This document shows, one piece after another, positions 6,101-13,165 of a DNA stretch of 17,168 nucleotides. Location: assembly GCA_002402585.1 (NCBI GenBank), contig DHGC01000091.1, forward strand, positions 1,008 through 18,175, in the 5' to 3' direction. The position numbers and the translations under genes are program-made. Positions within the stretch are counted from its first letter, which is position 1. Every line of letters starts with the position of its first letter. The stretch comes from Erysipelotrichaceae bacterium UBA4808 (GTDB lineage Bacteria > Bacillota_I > Bacilli_A > Erysipelotrichales > Erysipelotrichaceae). The notes under the pieces are model-generated. The model saw only the letters and a program-made list of their open reading frames with translations. It made no database searches and was not told the DNA's origin.

Positions 6101-8181
6101 TATTCATCCTCTTCATTATCCATATGATGTTTGGCATTTGCAACGACTTTATCTGCAATCGGTTGTGGAGCAGGTTCATAGCGATCAAACGCTTGCGTAT
6201 ATGTCCCAATCCCTTGGGTAAAGGATCTGAGTTCTGTCGAATAACGCATTACTTCCGACATTGGAACTTCAGCGGATACGACTTGTTCGCCTTCATCATT
6301 TAATTCCATCCCAAGAATCAGACCTCTACGTTTATTGAAATCACCGATGACGGTTCCCGTGTATTCTTCAGGAATGGTCACGCTAATTTTTACAATGGGC
6401 TCCAATAAGGCTGGTTTTGCTTGTGGCATCCCGGCTTTATAGGCAAGACGAGCAGCCATTTTGAATGCAATTTCTTTCGAATCGACTTCGTGGTATTTAC
6501 CATCAACCAAAGTTGCCTTGACACCGACGACACGATATCCTGCTAAGACCCCTTTGACCATGGCTTCTCTAAGTCCTTGTTCAACGGCTGGGAAGTATTG
6601 TCGTGGCACAGCACCACCAAAGACTTTTTCTTCAAAAACCATATCTTCACTGTCGCAAGGTTCAAAAGTGATGAAGACATGTCCGAATTGACCAGCACCA
6701 CCCGATTGTTTCTTATGCTTACCTTCAACCGTAACCGTTGAACGAATGGTTTCGCGATAAGGAATGCGTGGTTCTTTAAGATCGACATCAACTTTGTATT
6801 TATTATGCAATTTATTCACAACGACATCCAAGTGTTGGTCCCCTAATCCATAGACAACCAATTCATTGGTTTCACCATTCTTAACCATCTTGAAGGAAGG
6901 ATCTTCCTCTTCGATGCGCTGCAGTGATGTGCTCATCTTATCTTCATCGTTCTTACTCTTTGGCCAAATACTCATTGCCAATAAACCTTCTGGGAAGACG
7001 ATACTTGGATAACGAACGAGTTTCGCTTTCGTAGCCAAGGTGTCATTGGTTTGTGTGTATTGAAGCTTAACAATCGCCCCTAAGTCACCTGTAAAGAGTT
7101 TACCAACGGCCAACTGATGCTTACCTTTGATAATAAAGATCTGGGCAACCTTTTCAGCTTTGTCTTTTTGAACATTCACAACTTGTGTATCCGATGTCAA
7201 GACGCCACTCATGACTTTGACAAAGGAGATGCGACCGACAAATGGATCGATCAATGTCTTATAGACCAAAGCACTAAAGGCTTCAGATTCATCCGTACGC
7301 ATTTTAACGACTTGATCATTGGCATCCAATGCATCAACGGTTCCAATCTCACCATAGGATGGGAAATATTCACCAATCAGATCCAATAAACGTTCAATCC
7401 CCAACATCTTGACGGCACTACCCGCATAAACAGGACGAATCTCACCAGAACGAACCCCTAGACGCAAGCCTTGAACGAGCTCGGTCTCATCAAAGGTTTC
7501 ACCTGAGAAGAATTTCTCCATCAAATCATCACAGGTCATTGCGACCGCTTCACTGATTTGATTGCGATATTCCTCAACTTGAGCACTGAGCTCAGCTGGG
7601 ACTTCTTTGGCATTTTCACGATCATTCAAATACCAAGCTTTATTTCTTAAGACATTGACTGAACCTACGATCTGACCATTTTCATAAATTGGAAGTTCAA
7701 ACGGAATAACCGTTTTACCAAAAGTATCCCGTAGTTGATCATACACTTTTTCAAAACTTGAGTTTTCCTCATCCAGTTTATTGATAAAGAAAATTGTAGG
7801 TAGTTTACGCTTCGTTACTTGTTTGAAGGCACGTAGGGTTCCTGTTTGGACACCATCCTTACCGTCCACAACGATCAAAGCATTATCCGAAACCGCTAAA
7901 CCCGCTTCCATTTCTTGGGCATAATCGAAGTAACCTGGTGTATCGACGAAATTGATCTTATGATCTTTCCATTCGATTGGTGCAAGCGATGTGAACACGG
8001 ATTGTCCACGTTTGATTTCTTCTGCATCGTAATCCAAAACAGAGGTTCCATCAATGGTTTTCCCCATCCGATCCGTAACTTTGGTTAAATAAAGCATTGC
8101 TTCGACGACCGCCGTCTTACCCGAACCGGAATGACCTAAAAGACAGATGTTTTTCACTTCATGAGCTGCATAATCTTTCAT
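6100..8181 (-). CDS. fusA2: Elongation factor G-like GTPase (EF-G2-type)
   Basis: The 693-residue protein has the whole EF-G architecture. The GTPase domain contains G1 GHSGSGKT (16-23), switch I RGQSV (58-62), G3 DTPGYFD (80-86) and G4 NKLD (134-137). Domain II comes next, then a domain IV with the tip-proximal signature GKYHEVDSKEIAFKMAARLA, and a C-terminal domain V. It differs from canonical EF-G in having Tyr84 where the catalytic switch-II histidine sits (DTPGHVD) and Ser instead of Thr in switch I, both features I associate with the EF-G-like subfamily rather than the main translocase. It is thus probably an accessory EF-G paralogue. The SD AGGAG lies 10 nt from the ATG; the ankyrin gene ends 13 bp upstream. 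Confidence 0.92.
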   Translation of the reverse strand: MKDYAAHEVKNICLLGHSGSGKTAVVEAMLYLTKVTDRMGKTIDGTSVLDYDAEEIKRGQSVFTSLAPIEWKDHKINFVDTPGYFDYAQEMEAGLAVSDNALIVVDGKDGVQTGTLRAFKQVTKRKLPTIFFINKLDEENSSFEKVYDQLRDTFGKTVIPFELPIYENGQIVGSVNVLRNKAWYLNDRENAKEVPAELSAQVEEYRNQISEAVAMTCDDLMEKFFSGETFDETELVQGLRLGVRSGEIRPVYAGSAVKMLGIERLLDLIGEYFPSYGEIGTVDALDANDQVVKMRTDESEAFSALVYKTLIDPFVGRISFVKVMSGVLTSDTQVVNVQKDKAEKVAQIFIIKGKHQLAVGKLFTGDLGAIVKLQYTQTNDTLATKAKLVRYPSIVFPEGLLAMSIWPKSKNDEDKMSTSLQRIEEEDPSFKMVKNGETNELVVYGLGDQHLDVVVNKLHNKYKVDVDLKEPRIPYRETIRSTVTVEGKHKKQSGGAGQFGHVFITFEPCDSEDMVFEEKVFGGAVPRQYFPAVEQGLREAMVKGVLAGYRVVGVKATLVDGKYHEVDSKEIAFKMAARLAYKAGMPQAKPALLEPIVKISVTIPEEYTGTVIGDFNKRRGLILGMELNDEGEQVVSAEVPMSEVMRYSTELRSFTQGIGTYTQAFDRYEPAPQPIADKVVANAKHHMDNEEDE

Positions 8182-8194
8182 TTTCGTTTAACTC

Positions 8195-8863
8195 CTATTT
8201 CAACAACGGCTTGAGTTCCGTTAAACAATCCGTACGAACATAATGAATGGCTTTATTGCCCTCTGCATCCACTAATTCCTTATCTGCACCATGGTCCAGT
8301 AAGTACTGAACCATTTCAGCGTATCCACTGTAAGCAGCACGCATCAGAGCTGTACATCCATTATTGTCTTGATCATTGATTCTAACTTCTTGTTTCAATA
8401 AGAGCTTGATGACATCATAACGGAATGCCAAACACGCTTCCATCAAGACCGTACGACCCATCTCATCTTTTGCATCTGGATTTGCACCCTTTTTAAGTAA
8501 CATTTCTACAACATCTGAATGGCCCAAGAAACCTGCACGCATCAATGCGCTGCGTCCCTTGACATCTTGGACATTGACTTCTGCTCCAGCATCCAGCAAC
8601 ATCTTCACAATCTCAAGATGTCCCTTCTTTGCCGCACCCATCAAAGCCGTCTTACTATTATTGTCTTTTGCATTGACATCAGCACCTTTGTCCAACAAAT
8701 AGCGAACAATCTTTTCATGCCCACGTTTTGCCGTCCGCATCAATGCCGTTCTAGCCTCTGCGTTGCGAATGTTGACATCCGCACCCTGGTTTACGGTAGC
8801 GACGACCTTTTGAAAGTCACCACTTGCAGCCGCATCCCAGAATAATTGATTTGTTTGATCCAT
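8195..8863 (-). CDS. Ankyrin-repeat protein
   Basis: The 222-residue protein is built almost entirely of ankyrin repeats: an N-terminal cap (about 5-33), five regular repeats (about 37-66, 70-99, 103-132, 136-165, 169-198) and a C-terminal cap (202-222). The repeats carry the variant motif xTALMRAAxxGH...IVxxLLDxGADVNxxD, with ALM replacing the usual PLH. No signal peptide, membrane segment or catalytic domain is present, so it is presumably a cytoplasmic protein-binding scaffold; the partner cannot be read from the sequence. The SD GAGGAGG gives a strong start. It is the first full-size gene of the operon, 13 bp ahead of the EF-G-like gene. There is little room for a promoter between it and the upstream terminator. 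Confidence 0.92.
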   Translation of the reverse strand: MDQTNQLFWDAAASGDFQKVVATVNQGADVNIRNAEARTALMRTAKRGHEKIVRYLLDKGADVNAKDNNSKTALMGAAKKGHLEIVKMLLDAGAEVNVQDVKGRSALMRAGFLGHSDVVEMLLKKGANPDAKDEMGRTVLMEACLAFRYDVIKLLLKQEVRINDQDNNGCTALMRAAYSGYAEMVQYLLDHGADKELVDAEGNKAIHYVRTDCLTELKPLLK

Positions 8864-8902
8864 ACTTTACCTCCTCGATTTTTCAAACAAAGAAAAATAA
8901 AA

Positions 8903-8927
8903 AGATGGACATACTTGACCCATCTTA
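8903..8927 (-). terminator. Intrinsic terminator overlapping the stop of the 31-codon ORF
   Basis: On the minus strand AAGATGG (8927-8921) pairs with CCATCTT (8909-8903) around an 11-nt loop and runs into TTTTTATTTTTC. The first two bases of the 5' arm are the last two of the TAA stop codon of the small ORF. A ribosome sitting on the stop codon would therefore cover the 5' arm. The terminator separates the small ORF from the ankyrin gene; the downstream operon has no other obvious promoter, so read-through is probably regulated or partial. Confidence 0.78.
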
Positions 8928-9020
8928 AAAATCATTCTCGAAGCATTCACAGGCGAAGACAACAACCTCAGTTGGATGCTGCTTGCCATCAGTGACAAGA
9001 AAAACAGTTACCCTTGCCAT
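8925..9020 (-). CDS. Putative 31-residue small protein or leader peptide
   Basis: This short ORF is supported by signals rather than homology. It has a sigma-A promoter 35 nt upstream, an AGAGGTG SD 8 nt before the ATG, an uninterrupted 31-codon frame, and a terminator that begins in its stop codon. The peptide begins MARVTVFLVTDGKQHP and ends EVVVFACECFENDF. It is rich in Val and Phe and contains two cysteines spaced C-x-C (24 and 26). There is no signal peptide or run of one amino acid of the classical attenuation kind. I do not recognise a family. It could be a functional small protein, or a leader peptide controlling read-through into the ankyrin/EF-G-like operon, whose first large gene starts 62 bp after it. 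Confidence 0.65.
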   Translation of the reverse strand: MARVTVFLVTDGKQHPTEVVVFACECFENDF

Positions 9021-9054
9021 ATTATGAACACCTCTTTTCTATGCTTATATATCC

Positions 9055-9082
9055 ATTGTAGCTTATAAATATTTTAATGCAA
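9055..9082 (-). promoter_or_regulatory. Promoter of the small ORF and probably the downstream seven-gene operon
   Basis: TTGCAT (9077-9082), a 16-bp AT-rich spacer and TACAAT (9055-9060) form a good sigma-A promoter on the minus strand. The start would be about 9048, giving a leader of about 27 nt with SD before the 31-codon ORF. It lies 20 bp beyond the stop of the transglutaminase-like gene. Confidence 0.7.
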
Positions 9083-9101
9083 GCGTATACATTGAAAACT
9101 T

Positions 9102-10037
9102 TTAAGGTCTTGTTTCAGGATAAACGAGATATGCAAATTCCAAATATTCATCCTCACTCAAGGTATTGTCACCACTCTTATCAAAGCGATGCTTACCATC
9201 ACTTAGAAACTGATTTTCACTTAATAAATAGTATGTATACAACACACGATCTTGTCGATCAGGAATTGGATCGTTGAAGGTCACATCGATGTATTTCCAT
9301 TCATAGCCATCGTAAACAAGATTCCATGCATGTTGCATCGATAAGGATGAAATGATCAAACTTGGTATCTTGCTGGTTTTTGCTAAGGCATTGAATGCAC
9401 GTGCATAACCACTGCAAACGGCAGTTTGATAGAGAAATACACCCATTGCTTCAAAAGAAGGATGATCCTGAACAACCGATAAATCCAACTCCAAGACACT
9501 GGTATCGTATTTTGTGTTCAATAATAATTGATCGTGATAAACTTTGATCATTTCTTTTTGCGTCATGTTTGAAGTAATGTAGTTTTCATTCCAATCCTGT
9601 GCCGGTCTCATCACCTGACTTGCCACATCCACAACCGGCATGATCTCTAAGGATTGTAAGCTCATCAATAATTCATCTTTACGCGTATAGTTCATCTCAC
9701 CGAGCGATAGTTTGAAACTATACGGCAAAACACTTTCCAAGTAAGCAAACGTCTTATTTAAAGAAATGGGATCATCGCTCACAAAATTGACTTTAAAAAC
9801 ATCTTCTTCACTTTTAACCAAAGACAGTAGCGCCAATTCTTGCTCATCAACGATGCGATAAACCTCTTTTTCCTCCACATAAGCAGGAAGTCCAGCTAAA
9901 GTAAAAGTAGCCCCATGCGCATATGAGGACGTATTAACAATCATCTCATCCACCGCAGGCTTTGGTTCCAAAAGTGAACATGAACTAAGGAGAACGAGTA
10001 GACAAATGCCTACACTTTTTTTGAACTGTTTTAACAT
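9102..10037 (-). CDS. Transglutaminase-like lipoprotein with a C-terminal EF-hand-like loop
   Basis: From the ATG at 10037 the protein has 311 residues. It begins with a lipoprotein signal peptide with lipobox LSSC (C20). The C-terminal half is a transglutaminase-like (papain-fold) domain with the triad C208 (AVCSGYARAF), H236 (QHAWNL) and D251 (YIDVTFND). Proteins of this group are extracellular and may act as peptidases or cross-linkers, including on the cell wall; the substrate is unknown. Near the end, DKSGDNTLSEDE (286-297) fits a calcium-binding EF-hand loop. The frame is open to 10070, but the ATG at 10046 overlaps a perfect -10 box, so the ATG at 10037 is chosen. It has no proper SD and would lie at the 5' end of the mRNA. 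Confidence 0.85.
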   Translation of the reverse strand: MLKQFKKSVGICLLVLLSSCSLLEPKPAVDEMIVNTSSYAHGATFTLAGLPAYVEEKEVYRIVDEQELALLSLVKSEEDVFKVNFVSDDPISLNKTFAYLESVLPYSFKLSLGEMNYTRKDELLMSLQSLEIMPVVDVASQVMRPAQDWNENYITSNMTQKEMIKVYHDQLLLNTKYDTSVLELDLSVVQDHPSFEAMGVFLYQTAVCSGYARAFNALAKTSKIPSLIISSLSMQHAWNLVYDGYEWKYIDVTFNDPIPDRQDRVLYTYYLLSENQFLSDGKHRFDKSGDNTLSEDEYLEFAYLVYPETRP

Positions 10038-10044
10038 CGCACTC

Positions 10045-10053
10045 ATTATAGCA
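10045..10053 (-). promoter_or_regulatory. Extended -10 promoter of the lipoprotein gene
   Basis: TGCTATAAT on the minus strand is a perfect extended -10. Only seven bases separate the box from the ATG at 10037, so the transcript would start at or one base before the start codon. The -35 region (ACATTG at 17 bp) is poor, as is common for extended -10 promoters. Confidence 0.65.
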
Positions 10054-10063
10054 CAGCTTGAAC

Positions 10064-10082
10064 TTTTCAATGTGTTTGAAAA
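10064..10082. repeat. Inverted repeat between divergent genes
   Basis: TTTTCAA (10064-10070) and TTGAAAA (10076-10082) are perfect inverted repeats with a 5-bp spacer. They lie between the lipoprotein promoter and the likely pepF promoter region (-10-like TAGAAT at 10093-10098). The site could be an operator acting on both; no regulator is identifiable. Confidence 0.45.
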
Positions 10083-10109
10083 AGCGTAAACTTAGAATGA
10101 GGTAAAATT

Positions 10110-11804
10110 ATGAAATTTAATGAATTCCCCTATAATCGTCCAGATTTCGAAGCGTATAAACAGAGTTTCAATGAGACTTTAAAAAGCTTCACCAACGCTT
10201 TGGATGCGGCTGAACAACGCTCTTACTTCCGTAAGATCAATGAACTAAGACAAGCCGTGGATTCGATGGCCACACTCGCCAGCATCCGTCATTCCATCGA
10301 CACCAACAATGCCTTCTATAAAGAAGAAAATGATTATTGGGATGAATACAAACCCCTTTATGCTGAATTGGATAGCACCTTCTATAAAGCTGTTCTAAGC
10401 TCACCGTATTTAGAAGATTTCAAAGATTGGGTTCCGGAACCATTTTTTAAGATTGCAGCCAACGCATTGAAAGCATTTGACCCCGCCATCATCGAAGAAC
10501 TTCAAGAAGAAAATCGCTTGGTAAGTTCCTATTATCAATTGATTGCCAGTGCACAGATTGAATTGGATGGCAAAACCTATACGCTAAGTCAATTGACACC
10601 ATTGACACAAGCACCCGATCGTTCCTTACGCAAACGTGCTTTTGAAGCGCGAACAAAATTCTTAGCGGAGAATGAAGTTGCGATTGATACGATCTATGAT
10701 GAATTGGTCCAACTTAGAACCAAGATCGCGAAGAAACTTGGCTTCGATAACTACATACCATTAGGCTATCTACGTATGAATCGCTTGGATTATAACCAAG
10801 AAATGGTTGCAGGCTATCGTGAGTCGGTTCTAAAGAATGTTGTCCCTTTCACACAAGAACTCTATCAGAAACAAGCCAAGCGCATCGATGTGGATACCCT
10901 TGCCTACTATGACCTCGCTTATGAATTCAAGTCTGGCAATCCTGTACCTAAGGAAGATATGGAGACCTTGGTCAAAGCAGCTCAAGGTATGTATCAAGAG
11001 CTCTCAGCTGAAACCGATGCTTTCTTTGGATTTATGCAGTCGCATGAACTCATGGATCTCGCTTCTAAAAAAGGTAAACAAGGGGGTGGCTACTGTACCT
11101 ACATTTCAGATCACAAAGCACCTTTCATCTTCGCAAACTTTAATGAGACCGCGCATGATGTGGAAGTATTGACCCATGAAGCAGGTCACGCATTCCAAGT
11201 CTTTCAATCCCGTTGGATCGATGTACCGGAGTGTCAATGGCCAACACTGGAATCGTGTGAAATCCACTCCATGAGCATGGAATATCTGACATGGCCTTGG
11301 ATGGATCGTTTCTTCAAAGAAGATACTGCTAAGTTCAAATACGCTCATCTTGCGGATGCACTTAAGTTCTTGCCGTATGGTGTCTCTGTCGACCACTTCC
11401 AACATGAAGTCTATGCCCATCCTGAGTATTCTCCAAGAGATCGTAAAGATGCATGGCGTCGGTTAGAGAAGATGTATACACCGCATAAGGATTACACAGA
11501 AAATGCTTTCTATGACCAAGGTACCTTCTGGTTCACCCAAAGTCATATCTTCGCGAATCCTTTCTATTACATTGACTACACCTTAGCGGGTGTCTGTGCG
11601 CTCCAATTCTGGAAACGTAGTCAAGAAAATGATCCCAATGCTTTCAAGGATTATTTGAATATTTGTAACGCAGGTGGAACCTTGAGTTTCTTAAACATCG
11701 TTAAAGAAGCCAATCTGAAATCGCCTTTCGATCCAACTTGCATTCCTGAAGTCATGGTGAGCGTAAAGGATTATCTAAGTAAAGTCGACGATCAAGCACT
11801 ATAA
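10110..11804 (+). CDS. M3-family oligoendopeptidase (not classical PepF)
   Basis: The 564-residue protein is a zinc metallopeptidase of family M3. The zinc-binding motif HEAGH is at residues 356-360 (VLTHEAGHAFQVF), and the following LESCEIHSMSMEYL supplies the third ligand, probably E384. The N-terminal helical oligopeptidase region and the closing segment DYTLAGVCALQFW are characteristic. Length and motifs match the shorter M3 group annotated as oligoendopeptidase, M3 family, distinct from the ~600-residue PepF. There is no signal peptide, so it probably trims short peptides in the cytoplasm. The SD GAGG lies 8 nt before the ATG. It is divergent from the lipoprotein gene and ends at a bidirectional terminator, so it is monocistronic. 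Confidence 0.93.
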   Translation: MKFNEFPYNRPDFEAYKQSFNETLKSFTNALDAAEQRSYFRKINELRQAVDSMATLASIRHSIDTNNAFYKEENDYWDEYKPLYAELDSTFYKAVLSSPYLEDFKDWVPEPFFKIAANALKAFDPAIIEELQEENRLVSSYYQLIASAQIELDGKTYTLSQLTPLTQAPDRSLRKRAFEARTKFLAENEVAIDTIYDELVQLRTKIAKKLGFDNYIPLGYLRMNRLDYNQEMVAGYRESVLKNVVPFTQELYQKQAKRIDVDTLAYYDLAYEFKSGNPVPKEDMETLVKAAQGMYQELSAETDAFFGFMQSHELMDLASKKGKQGGGYCTYISDHKAPFIFANFNETAHDVEVLTHEAGHAFQVFQSRWIDVPECQWPTLESCEIHSMSMEYLTWPWMDRFFKEDTAKFKYAHLADALKFLPYGVSVDHFQHEVYAHPEYSPRDRKDAWRRLEKMYTPHKDYTENAFYDQGTFWFTQSHIFANPFYYIDYTLAGVCALQFWKRSQENDPNAFKDYLNICNAGGTLSFLNIVKEANLKSPFDPTCIPEVMVSVKDYLSKVDDQAL

Positions 11805-11815
11805 AATACGACATA

Positions 11816-11842
11816 AAAGTGTGCCCCTAAGGAGCACACTTT
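11816..11842. terminator. Bidirectional terminator between the M3 peptidase and MFS genes
   Basis: AAAGTGTGC (11816-11824) and GCACACTTT (11834-11842) form a perfect 9-bp stem. On the minus strand the stem extends inward with TCC/GGG to a 3-nt loop. T-rich sequence follows on the plus strand (ATTTAACTTAT) and TTTTATG on the minus strand, so it can serve both convergent genes. Confidence 0.85.
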
Positions 11843-11849
11843 ATTTAAC

Positions 11850-13088
11850 TTATCTTGCGTTTTCAATATCGATCTTATGGACCTTATCCACCATCCAATA
11901 ACCAATGATAAAGAGGATGATCAAAGCCAAGATACCATAACGTGAGGATTGGAAGATCAAAGCAGCTGCGGTCAGAATGAGTGGGCCAAAGAAATCCGCA
12001 AATTTTCCGAAGATATCAAAGAAGCCGAAGTATTCATTAGATTCATTCTTAGGTACAATCTTACCAAAGTAAGAGCGGGACAGCGATTGAACACCACCCT
12101 GTGCTAGAGCAACCATGACAGCCAAGAACCAGAATTCCCAAGCTTTATCCAATTGGAAGCCAAATATCGCAATGAAAATATAAATCAGAATATAGATTTT
12201 GATCAAACGAATTGGACCGTACTTCTTTGCCAACATACCTGCTAGAATCGCAAATGGGAAGGCAATGATTTGCGTCAATAACAAAGCAACGATCATTAAT
12301 GTACTCTCGATGCCAACTTCACCACCATAGGTTGTGGCCATGGAGATGATCGTATAGACACCATCGATATAGAAGAAATACCCAACGATAAAGTAGAACA
12401 TCCGTTTATCTTGACGAATCTTCGCCAAAGTTTTGAAAACACGTGTGAATGAAGTCTTCACAACATTTTCAATCGGAGGAAGATAATACTTTTGTTTTAC
12501 ATTTTTAAGCAGCGGAACACTTAACAGAGCCCACCAAATGACGGTAATCACAAATGAGATCTGCGTCGCCATTGTTGTTGATATACCAAGCGGCTTCGTA
12601 AAGATGATGACGATTCCAATTATGAAAGGAATCGTACTACCAATGTATCCATAGGCATAACCCAAGGATGACAACATATCCATGCGATCATCCTCAGCCA
12701 CATCCACCAACATGGAGTCATAAAAGATATTACAAGCGGAATAACCAATACGTGCCAATACAAACAAGAACAAAAAGGCCAACCAATCTTGCATGATGGT
12801 CATGGTCAATGCACCTAGGATACCAACGCCCAAGAACCCTAGAAACATCTTCTTTTTCATACCTTTGTAATCTGCAATCGCCCCAAGAATCGGCGAGAGG
12901 AAGGCTAGAATGATAACTGCTGTCGAGGTTGCCCCACCAAACCAGGCTGAGATGGTGTGATCAGCGACACCGGCATCGCTTGCCAAGGATCTGAAATAGA
13001 TTGGGATGGTTGCCGTAACAATCAAAATAAACGCTGAATTAGCCACATCATAGAGTATCCAACTCAATTCTGTTTTATTAAGTTTCAT
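11850..13088 (-). CDS. MFS transporter, Atg22/UMF1-like
   Basis: From the ATG at 13088 the product is 412 residues with about 12 predicted membrane segments. The opening TELSWILYDVANSAFILIV, the loop ADYKGMKKK, ARIGYSACNIFYDSMLVDVA with acidic VAEDDRMD, and the later QGGVQSLSRSYFGKIVPKNE are typical of the Atg22/UMF1-like branch of the major facilitator superfamily. Bacterial members have no well-defined substrate; yeast Atg22 exports amino acids from the vacuole, which is weak guidance only. The frame is open 13 codons upstream, but AAGGGA about 7 nt before the ATG at 13088 marks the start. It is alone between two terminators and has its own promoter. Confidence 0.9.
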   Translation of the reverse strand: MKLNKTELSWILYDVANSAFILIVTATIPIYFRSLASDAGVADHTISAWFGGATSTAVIILAFLSPILGAIADYKGMKKKMFLGFLGVGILGALTMTIMQDWLAFLFLFVLARIGYSACNIFYDSMLVDVAEDDRMDMLSSLGYAYGYIGSTIPFIIGIVIIFTKPLGISTTMATQISFVITVIWWALLSVPLLKNVKQKYYLPPIENVVKTSFTRVFKTLAKIRQDKRMFYFIVGYFFYIDGVYTIISMATTYGGEVGIESTLMIVALLLTQIIAFPFAILAGMLAKKYGPIRLIKIYILIYIFIAIFGFQLDKAWEFWFLAVMVALAQGGVQSLSRSYFGKIVPKNESNEYFGFFDIFGKFADFFGPLILTAAALIFQSSRYGILALIILFIIGYWMVDKVHKIDIENAR

Positions 13089-13112
13089 AATTTGTCCCTT
13101 CAACTTAATCTC

Positions 13113-13121
13113 ATTATAACA
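13113..13121 (-). promoter_or_regulatory. Extended -10 promoter of the MFS gene
   Basis: TGTTATAAT on the minus strand is an extended -10 element 25 bp before the start codon. It lies directly in the T-rich tail of the preceding terminator. No good -35 is seen. Confidence 0.55.
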
Positions 13122-13123
13122 AA

Positions 13124-13152
13124 ACAAAAGTCGCTAATACGGCGACTTTTGT
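13124..13152 (-). terminator. Terminator of the hemolysin III-family gene
   Basis: ACAAAAGTCGC (13124-13134) and GCGACTTTTGT (13142-13152) make a perfect 11-bp stem with a 7-nt loop, followed on the minus strand by TTTTGTTATAAT. The tail doubles as the -10 region of the MFS promoter. Confidence 0.85.
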
Positions 13153-13165
13153 GAGTAAATCTTAA

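Noticed and set aside
8519..8845. 108-codon plus-strand frame
   Set aside because: It is the antisense of the repetitive ankyrin codons. The regular spacing of repeats keeps opposite frames open.
8195..8863. Ankyrin array as a toxin, effector or mobile cargo
   Set aside because: No secretion signal, toxin domain or mobile-element mark is present. Operon placement and composition look native.
13089..13127. N-terminal extension of the MFS transporter by 13 codons
   Set aside because: The extended start overlaps the -10 region and has no SD. The ATG at 13088 has AAGGGA upstream and begins at the conserved family N-terminus.
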